The position numbers and the translations under genes were made by a program. DNA of 64,000 nucleotides, taken from positions 242,250 through 306,249 of the forward strand of contig NZ_FOWQ01000004.1 of NCBI RefSeq assembly GCF_900115505.1. The letters run 5' to 3'. Each line of letters starts with the position of its first letter. Within the stretch, counting starts at the first letter, position 1. The stretch comes from Geodermatophilus dictyosporus. Its GTDB lineage: Bacteria > Actinomycetota > Actinomycetes > Mycobacteriales > Geodermatophilaceae. The notes beneath the pieces are model-generated. The model saw nothing but the letters and a program-made list of their open reading frames with translations, did not search any database and was not told the DNA's origin. Shown here in pieces: positions 58,801 through 64,000 of the stretch.

Positions 58801-60517
58801 CGTGACCAGCGAGTACCTGGTCAACTCCGACGACATCCAGATCAAGATGGCGCAGGGCGCCAAGCCCGGCGAGGGCGGCCAGCTGCCCGGCGGCAAGGTC
58901 TACCCGTGGGTGGCCCGCACGCGGCACTCGACGCCGGGCGTCGGCCTGATCAGCCCGCCGCCGCACCACGACATCTACTCGATCGAGGACCTCAAGCAGC
59001 TGATCCACGACCTGAAGAACGCCAACACCGAGGCGCGGGTCAACGTCAAGCTGGTCGCCGAGGTCGGCGTCGGGACGGTCGCGGCCGGCGTGAGCAAGGC
59101 GCACGCCGACGTGGTGCTCATCTCCGGGCACGACGGCGGCACCGGCGCCGCGCCGCTGACCTCGCTCAAGCACGCGGGCTCGCCGTGGGAGCTGGGCCTG
59201 GCCGAGACGCAGCAGACGCTGCTGGCCAACGGCCTGCGCGACCGGATCGTGGTGCAGGTCGACGGGCAGATGAAGACCGGCCGCGACGTCATGGTCGCGA
59301 TGCTGCTGGGCGCCGAGGAGTACGGCTTCGCCACCGCCCCGCTGGTCGTCTCCGGCTGCATCATGATGCGGGTCTGCCACCTCGACACCTGCCCGGTCGG
59401 CGTGGCCACGCAGAACCCGGAGCTGCGCAAGCGGTTCACCGGCCGGCCCGAGTTCGTGGTGACCTTCTTCGAGTTCCTCGCCGAGCAGGTGCGGCAGCAC
59501 CTGGCCGAGCTGGGCTTCCGCTCGGTCGACGAGGCGGTCGGCCACGTCGAGCTGCTCGACACCCGGCAGGCGGTCGACCACTGGAAGGCCCGCGGGCTCG
59601 ACCTGTCGAGGATGCTGGCCCTGCCCGAGCTGCCCGAGGGGACCCCGCGGCGCGCCGTCCGCACCCAGGACCACGGCCTCGACGTCGCGCTGGACCAGAC
59701 GCTGCTCCAGCTGTGCGAGGGCGCCCTGCTCGACGCGCGGCCGGTCACCCTCGAGCTCCCGGTGCGCAACGTCAACCGCACGGTCGGCACGATGCTCGGC
59801 TCGATGGTCACCCGCCGCTTCGGCGGCGAGGGCCTGCCCGACGGCACGATCGACCTGACCTTCACCGGGTCGGCCGGCCAGTCCTTCGGCGCCTTCGTGC
59901 CGCGCGGGATCACCATGCGGCTGCTCGGTGACGCCAACGACTACGTCGGCAAGGGGCTCTCGGGCGGGCGGGTCGTGGTCCGCCCGGCGCGGGAGGCGAC
60001 CTTCGCCGCCGAGGACAACGTCATCGCCGGCAACGTCATCGGCTACGGCGCGACCGGCGGGGAGCTGTTCCTGCGCGGCCGGGTCGGCGAGCGGTTCTGC
60101 GTGCGCAACTCCGGCGCGCTGGCCGTCGTCGAGGGCGCCGGCGACCACGCGCTGGAGTACATGACCGGCGGCCGCGCGGTGATCCTCGGGCCGACCGGGC
60201 GCAACGTGGCAGCCGGCATGTCCGGCGGCGTCGGCTACGTCCTGGACCTGGCCCGCCACCGGGTCAACCCCGAGATGGTGGACGTCGAGCCGCTGGACGT
60301 GGAGTCCGCGTCGTGGCTGCGCGAGGTCCTGGTCCGCTACCAGGCCGAGACCGAGTCGCCGGTGGCCGCCGCGCTGCTGGCCGACTGGGGCCGCTGGTCC
60401 GAGCAGTTCAGCACGATCATGCCGCGCGACTACCGCCGCGCACTCGAGGCCCGGCGCGCCGCCGAGGCCGCCGGGACCGACGTCGACCGAGCAGTGATGG
60501 AGGCCGCACGTGGCTGA
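55868..60517 (+). CDS. gltB: Glutamate synthase large (alpha) subunit
   Basis: 1549 aa. It makes two glutamates from glutamine and 2-oxoglutarate. The N-terminal amidotransferase keeps its nucleophile in [10 protein letters not shown] after a ~35-residue propeptide-like start. A central domain and an FMN barrel ([20 protein letters not shown]) follow. The 3Fe-4S cysteines lie in [15 protein letters not shown] (about residue 1165). A C-terminal glycine-rich beta-helix ([12 protein letters not shown]) closes the protein. ATG 55868 has GGGAG at 5-base spacing, which excludes the GTG two codons earlier. It overlaps gltD by 8 bases. Confidence 0.97.
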   Translation: MSGSHTPAPRAVPFSAVPPATGLYDPANDSDACGVALVADARGRSSRSIVAAGLTALHNLDHRGAAGAEPNSGDGAGILTQVPDRLLRASVDFDLPPVGEYSVGIAFLPVDAEERAARHADVARIAAEEGLTVLGWRDVPVDPDGADLGPTARAVMPHFAQLFVAETMGARADAAAFGGPVSVNGVTRLERRSFVLRKRAEREAREAGSSMYVVSLSSRTVTYKGMLTTDQLPAFFPDLRDERYESAIALVHSRFSTNTFPSWPLAHPFRFIAHNGEINTIKGNRNRMRAREAKLETELFDGPAGPAAELGLERVFPVTASDFSDSATFDEVLELLHLSGRSLPHAVLMMIPEAWENHDEMDPARRAFYRFHSSIMEPWDGPACVAFTDGTIVGAVLDRNGLRPGRWWRTKDDLVVLASEAGVLDIPAGDVVAKGRLQPGRMFLVDTASGRIVSDEEVKGALAAEHPYEDWLHAGLVHLPSLPERRRARPSHESVVRRQLLFGYTEEDLRVLLTPMASSGAEPIGSMGTDTPIAALSDRSRLLYDYFGQLFAQVTNPPLDAIREELVTSLGRTFGPEQNLLTATPASCRQVFLPYPVIDNDELAKILHIDDDGDLPGFAAVRITGHFDVTGGGPALVQAVEELRSKVSRAIAAGARVIVLSDRDCDERRAPIPSLLMTAAVHHQLVRERTRMEVGLVVESGDCREVHHVALLLGYGAAAVNPYLAFESIEDLIRDGVLTGVQPAQAVRNVVKALGKGVLKVMSKMGISTVGSYTMAQIFEAVGLSQEVVDEYFTGTSAPLGGVGVDVLAEEVAMRHRRAYPQNPTERAHRRLETGGEYQWRREGEVHLFNPETVFLLQHSTRSRQYEVFERYTQTVDQLSEDAATLRGLFTLRTGVREPVPLEEVEPASEIVKRFQTGAMSYGSISQEAHETLAIAMNRLGGRSNTGEGGEDPDRFVPDPNGDLRRSAIKQVASGRFGVTSEYLVNSDDIQIKMAQGAKPGEGGQLPGGKVYPWVARTRHSTPGVGLISPPPHHDIYSIEDLKQLIHDLKNANTEARVNVKLVAEVGVGTVAAGVSKAHADVVLISGHDGGTGAAPLTSLKHAGSPWELGLAETQQTLLANGLRDRIVVQVDGQMKTGRDVMVAMLLGAEEYGFATAPLVVSGCIMMRVCHLDTCPVGVATQNPELRKRFTGRPEFVVTFFEFLAEQVRQHLAELGFRSVDEAVGHVELLDTRQAVDHWKARGLDLSRMLALPELPEGTPRRAVRTQDHGLDVALDQTLLQLCEGALLDARPVTLELPVRNVNRTVGTMLGSMVTRRFGGEGLPDGTIDLTFTGSAGQSFGAFVPRGITMRLLGDANDYVGKGLSGGRVVVRPAREATFAAEDNVIAGNVIGYGATGGELFLRGRVGERFCVRNSGALAVVEGAGDHALEYMTGGRAVILGPTGRNVAAGMSGGVGYVLDLARHRVNPEMVDVEPLDVESASWLREVLVRYQAETESPVAAALLADWGRWSEQFSTIMPRDYRRALEARRAAEAAGTDVDRAVMEAARG

Positions 60518-61997
60518 CTCCACGGGGTTCCTGAAGTACGAGCGGGCGATGCCGCCGCGGCGGCCCGTCGACGTCCGCATCCTGGACTGGAAGGACGTCT
60601 ACCTCTCCCGGCAGAGCGGGGAGGACGCCGTCTACCCGGTCGCGGCGCTGCGCCAGCAGGCCGCCCGGTGCATGGACTGCGGCATCCCGTTCTGCCACCA
60701 CGGCTGCCCGCTGGGCAACCTGATCCCGGAGTGGAACGACCTGGCCCGCCGCGACGACTGGCGCGAGGCCATCGAGCGGCTGCACGCGACCAACAACTTC
60801 CCGGAGTTCACCGGGAAGCTGTGCCCCGCCCCGTGCGAGGGCTCCTGCGTGCTGAACCTGCAGGACTCGCCGGTCACGATCAAGCAGATCGAGTGGGAGA
60901 TCGTCGACCAGGCCTTCGAGCGGGGCTTCGTCGAGCCGCAGGCCCCCGCCGAGCGCACCGGCAGGAAGGTCGCCGTCGTCGGGTCCGGCCCGGCGGGGCT
61001 GGCCGCCGCGCAGCAGCTCACCCGCGCCGGGCACGACGTCACCGTCTACGAGCGCGCGGACCGCGTCGGCGGGCTGCTCCGCTACGGCATCCCCGAGTTC
61101 AAGATGGAGAAGTCCGTCCTGGACCGGCGGCTGGACCAGATGCGGGCCGAGGGCACCCGCTTCGTCACCGGTGTCGAGGTCGGCGGCAGCGGCGAGGGCG
61201 ACCTGTCGGCCGAGCAGCTGCGCGGCGAGCACGACGCCGTCGTCCTCGCCGGCGGGGCCACCGTCGGCCGCGACCTGCCCGTGCCCGGCCGTGAGCTCGC
61301 CGGGATCCACCTGGCGATGGAGTTCCTGCCCTTCGGCAACCGGCAGGCGCTCGGCGAGCTCGACGACCCGCCCATCAGCGCGAAGGGCCTCGACGTGGTC
61401 ATCATCGGCGGCGGGGACACCGGCGCGGACTGCCTGGGCACCTCGCACCGGCAGGGCGCCCGCTCGGTGACCCAGCTGGAGATCATGCCGGCCCCGCCGG
61501 ACAAGCGCGCCGAGGGCAACCCCTGGCCCACCTACCCGATGATCATGCGCATCTCCTCGGCCCACGAGGAGGGCGGCGAGCGGCTGTACTCGGTCAACAC
61601 CGAGCGCTTCCTCGGCGACGACGACGGTCACGTCCGGGCCCTGCTCATCCACGAGGTGCGCCGGGTCGAGGGCCGCTTCGAGAAGGTCGAGGGCACCGAG
61701 CGCGAGCTGCCCGCCCAGCTGGTGCTGCTGGCCATGGGCTTCACCGGCGCCCAGCGCGAGGGCCTCGTGGAGACCCTGGGGCTCGAGCTCGACGCCCGCG
61801 GCAACGTCGCGCGCGACGGCGAGTTCATGGCCACGGTGCCCGGCGTGTTCGTCGCCGGGGACGCCGGCCGCGGCCAGTCGCTCATCGTGTGGGCCATCGC
61901 CGAGGGCCGCGCCGCTGCCGGCGCCGTCGACGCGTACCTGACCGGCAGCTCGATGCTGCCGCGCCCGGTCACCCCCACGGCGGTCGCGCTGCGCTAG
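60510..61997 (+). CDS. gltD: Glutamate synthase small (beta) subunit
   Basis: 495 aa NADPH:flavin subunit feeding electrons to GltB. N-terminal Fe-S cysteines are [17 protein letters not shown] and CPAPCEGSC; the FAD fold is [15 protein letters not shown] (about residue 155) and the NADPH fold is [14 protein letters not shown]. It ends with the FAD motif [17 protein letters not shown] start inside the last codons of gltB ensures coupling. Two strong hairpins follow. Confidence 0.97.
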   Translation: MADSTGFLKYERAMPPRRPVDVRILDWKDVYLSRQSGEDAVYPVAALRQQAARCMDCGIPFCHHGCPLGNLIPEWNDLARRDDWREAIERLHATNNFPEFTGKLCPAPCEGSCVLNLQDSPVTIKQIEWEIVDQAFERGFVEPQAPAERTGRKVAVVGSGPAGLAAAQQLTRAGHDVTVYERADRVGGLLRYGIPEFKMEKSVLDRRLDQMRAEGTRFVTGVEVGGSGEGDLSAEQLRGEHDAVVLAGGATVGRDLPVPGRELAGIHLAMEFLPFGNRQALGELDDPPISAKGLDVVIIGGGDTGADCLGTSHRQGARSVTQLEIMPAPPDKRAEGNPWPTYPMIMRISSAHEEGGERLYSVNTERFLGDDDGHVRALLIHEVRRVEGRFEKVEGTERELPAQLVLLAMGFTGAQREGLVETLGLELDARGNVARDGEFMATVPGVFVAGDAGRGQSLIVWAIAEGRAAAGAVDAYLTGSSMLPRPVTPTAVALR

Positions 61998-62000
61998 ACG

Positions 62001-62027
62001 GGTGGGACCCCCGGGAGGGGTCCCACC
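62001..62027 (+). terminator. First hairpin after gltD
   Basis: 11-bp perfect stem (62001-62011 with 62017-62027), 5-base loop, 4 bases after the gltD stop. Confidence 0.75.
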
Positions 62028-62036
62028 GACGGCCGG

Positions 62037-62070
62037 GGGCCGGGTCCCGCGACACCGCGGGACCCGGCCC
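62037..62070 (+). terminator. Second hairpin after gltD
   Basis: 15-bp perfect stem with a 4-base loop (arms 62037-62051 and 62056-62070). In tandem with the first hairpin it should insulate pyk from gltBD transcription. Confidence 0.8.
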
Positions 62071-62103
62071 CTGCCCGTTCCACGGGCGCGCGGGGGCGCC
62101 CAC

Positions 62104-62109
62104 TAGCGT
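62104..62109 (+). promoter_or_regulatory. Leaderless-type -10 hexamer for pyk
   Basis: TAGCGT stands exactly 7 bases before the pyk ATG. There is no ribosome-binding site, so a leaderless transcript is likely. Confidence 0.6.
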
Positions 62110-62116
62110 TCTCCCC

Positions 62117-63532
62117 ATGTCCCGCCGCGCGAAGATCGTCTGCACCCTGGGTCCGGCCACCAGCTCCCTCGAGCAGATCACCGCCCTCGTCGAGTCGGGC
62201 ATGGACGTCGCCCGGCTCAACTTCAGCCACGGGTCGCACGCCGACCACGAGGCCTCCTACCTCAAGGTGCGCCAGGCCTCGGACCGGACGGGTCACGCCG
62301 TCGCCGTCCTGGCCGACCTGCAGGGCCCCAAGATCCGCCTCGGCACCTTCGCCGACGGCCCGGTCACCTGGGAGACCGGCAGCCGGGTGTGCATCACCGT
62401 CGACGACGTCGAGGGCACCGCCGAGCGGGTCTCGACCACCTACAAGGGCCTGGCCGCCGACGCCCGCGTGGGCGACCGGCTGCTGGTCGACGACGGCAAG
62501 CTGGCGCTGTCCGTGGTCGGCGTCGACGGCCCCGACGTCTGGTGCCTGGTGGTCGAGGGCGGTCAGGTGTCGAACAACAAGGGGCTGTCGCTGCCCGGCG
62601 TCGCGGTGAGCGTCCCGGCACTCTCGGAGAAGGACGAGGAGGACCTCCGCTTCGCCCTGCACCTCTCGGTCGACTTCATCGCGCTGTCGTTCGTCCGCTC
62701 CCCGGCCGACGTCGAGCTGGTGCGCGACATCATGCGCCAGGAGGACATCAGCGTCCCGGTCATCGCCAAGCTGGAGAAGCCCGAGGCGGTGGAGAACCTC
62801 GAGGCCATCGTCGAGGCCTTCGACGGGATCATGGTGGCCCGCGGCGACCTCGGCGTGGAGCTGCCCCTGGAGACCGTGCCGCTGGTGCAGAAGCGCGCCG
62901 TGCAGGCCGCCCGCGAGCGCAACAAGCCCGTCATCGTGGCCACCCAGATGCTCGAGTCGATGATCGAGAACTCGCGGCCCACCCGCGCCGAGGCCTCCGA
63001 CGTCGCGAACGCCGTCCTCGACGGCGCCGACGCGGTGATGCTCTCGGGGGAGACGTCGGTGGGGCGCTACGCGATCGGTGCCGTCCGCACGATGGAGCGG
63101 ATCATCGACGCCGTCGAGAGCGACGAGGCGTGGGTGCCCGAGCTGCACCGCAAGTCGCGCTCGCGCTCCGGGGCGATTGTGCGGGCCGCCCGCGACGTCG
63201 CCGAGGCGATGGGCGTCAAGGCGCTCGCGACCTTCACCCAGACCGGCGACAGTGCCCGCCGGCTGGCCGCGCTGCACCCGCGGCAGCCGCTGCTGGCCTT
63301 CACCGTCGACCCGCGGGTCCGCAGCCAGCTCGCGCTGTCCTGGGGCGTGGAGACCTTCCTCGTGCCCTCGGTGCAGCACACCGACGACATGGTCCGCCAG
63401 GTCGACTTCTCCCTGCTCTCCATCGGCCGGCTCCGGGAGGGCGACCGCGTCGTCGTCGTGGCCGGCAGTCCGCCCAACACCCCCGGGTCGACCAACCTCA
63501 TCCGCGTCCACGAGGTCGGGACCGACTCGTGA
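62117..63532 (+). CDS. pyk: Pyruvate kinase
   Basis: 471 aa glycolytic enzyme converting PEP and ADP to pyruvate and ATP. Landmarks: KIVCTLGPATSS, MDVARLNFSHG, DLQGPKIRLG, the catalytic Lys in VIAKLEKPEAVENL, MVARGDLGVELP and ATQMLESMIENSRPTRAEASDVANAVLDG. The C-terminal allosteric domain is complete. ATG 62117 with a leaderless promoter; the longer open frame upstream crosses the terminators and is not coding. GTGA overlap with the next gene. Confidence 0.97.
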   Translation: MSRRAKIVCTLGPATSSLEQITALVESGMDVARLNFSHGSHADHEASYLKVRQASDRTGHAVAVLADLQGPKIRLGTFADGPVTWETGSRVCITVDDVEGTAERVSTTYKGLAADARVGDRLLVDDGKLALSVVGVDGPDVWCLVVEGGQVSNNKGLSLPGVAVSVPALSEKDEEDLRFALHLSVDFIALSFVRSPADVELVRDIMRQEDISVPVIAKLEKPEAVENLEAIVEAFDGIMVARGDLGVELPLETVPLVQKRAVQAARERNKPVIVATQMLESMIENSRPTRAEASDVANAVLDGADAVMLSGETSVGRYAIGAVRTMERIIDAVESDEAWVPELHRKSRSRSGAIVRAARDVAEAMGVKALATFTQTGDSARRLAALHPRQPLLAFTVDPRVRSQLALSWGVETFLVPSVQHTDDMVRQVDFSLLSIGRLREGDRVVVVAGSPPNTPGSTNLIRVHEVGTDS

Positions 63533-64000
63533 CCGGTGGCGACTCCCAGGCCGCCGCCCTCATGACCGTCCTCGGCCTCGAGGAGCGGGACCCCGACGTC
63601 TTCGTCGGCCGCACGCCCAGCACCCGCCTGCAGCGCATCTTCGGCGGCCAGGTGGCCGGGCAGGCGCTCATGGCGGCCGGGCTGACCGTGCCGGGGGAGC
63701 GCGGGGTGCACTCGCTGCACGCCTACTTCCTGCGGCCCGGCGACCCGCACGAGGAGCTGCGCTACCGGGTCGAGCGGATCCGCGACGGCCGGTCGTTCTC
63801 GACCCGCCGGGTGATCGCCTGCCAGCGCCGCGGCGCGGAGGACGTCGCCGTCTTCGCGCTCACCGCCGACTTCCACGGCGGCGAGCACGCCGTCGTCGCG
63901 CACGCCCGGCCCATGCCGGAGGTCCCCGGCCCCGGCGAGCTGCGGTCGCTGGCCGACCACGCGGCCGGCCACGGCGACCTGGCCGCGCCGGCCCTGGAGA
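63529..64000 (+). CDS. tesB: Acyl-CoA thioesterase II (TesB family), 5' part
   Basis: About 157 residues before the window ends. The N-terminal hotdog domain is clear: RTPSTRLQRIFGGQVAGQAL, HSLHAYFLRPGDP and DGRSFSTRRVIACQ. It hydrolyses acyl-CoA to free acid and CoA. The second hotdog domain with the catalytic Asp/Gln lies outside. GTG overlaps the pyk stop, so it is coupled to pyk. Confidence 0.9.
   Translation, partial: MTGGDSQAAALMTVLGLEERDPDVFVGRTPSTRLQRIFGGQVAGQALMAAGLTVPGERGVHSLHAYFLRPGDPHEELRYRVERIRDGRSFSTRRVIACQRRGAEDVAVFALTADFHGGEHAVVAHARPMPEVPGPGELRSLADHAAGHGDLAAPALE

Noticed and set aside
55634..60580. A 1648-codon open frame antisense to gltB
   Set aside because: Same third-position GC artefact; gltB on the plus strand has all catalytic motifs.

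Overview
The window is very GC-rich, nearly every gene has a GTG or ATG start, and adjacent genes commonly overlap by 4 bases. Together with Wag31/DivIVA, SepF, a PriA-type HisA, a TIGR03085 protein, a Trp-associated membrane protein and leaderless promoters, this points to a high-GC actinobacterium. Gene order and protein flavour suit the Geodermatophilaceae (Blastococcus/Geodermatophilus/Modestobacter), but that family call is an inference. No rRNA, tRNA, CRISPR array, insertion sequence or prophage was seen. This is ordinary chromosomal backbone with one accessory block.

Layout. 1-2600: distal end of the division/cell-wall cluster (yggS end, sepF, yggT, wag31), closed by a strong hairpin. 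2660-7490: a sugar ABC importer (binding lipoprotein and two permeases on the minus strand; the ATPase divergent). 7536-22933: housekeeping stretch with ileS, a CPA1 antiporter, mqo, lspA, rluD, a CPBP protease, a GNAT protein, dnaE and a Lon-N domain protein. 23037-28659: hisD-hisC-hisB, a 58-aa membrane protein, a frameshifted nucleotidyltransferase relic, a diguanylate cyclase on the opposite strand, and hisH. 28660-39100: an accessory block that separates hisH from hisA (molybdopterin oxidoreductase, M28 membrane peptidase, SnoaL-like protein, a two-component system with two acidic exported proteins, a phosphotransferase, an SDR and a nitroreductase). 39156-41064: priA/hisA, a RidA protein and hisF. 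41086-48751: TIGR03085 protein, heterodimeric ABC exporter, small membrane proteins and an FAD dehydrogenase. 48804-55543: hisI-trpE-trp membrane protein-trpC-trpB-trpA-lgt. 55868-64000: gltB-gltD, pyk and a partial tesB.

How it works together. Histidine and tryptophan synthesis lie in one interleaved cluster; hisA is probably the bifunctional PriA, since no trpF is seen. GltBD supplies the glutamate that many of these aminations use, and pyk and mqo tie in to central carbon metabolism. Where foreign or opposite-strand genes break the his operon, hisH and hisA each carry their own leaderless-type promoter.

The most interesting signal is in the accessory block. A histidine kinase/OmpR-type regulator pair is flanked by two exported acidic low-complexity proteins and a phosphotransferase-fold protein. 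Four copies of the same 39-bp element (three direct hexamers at exact 11-bp spacing plus one inverted hexamer) sit upstream of these genes in the same orientation. Two of them end 21 and 22 bases from a start codon. This looks like a small, apparently undescribed self-contained regulon. A second pattern is a family of palindromic elements at the ends of convergent genes.
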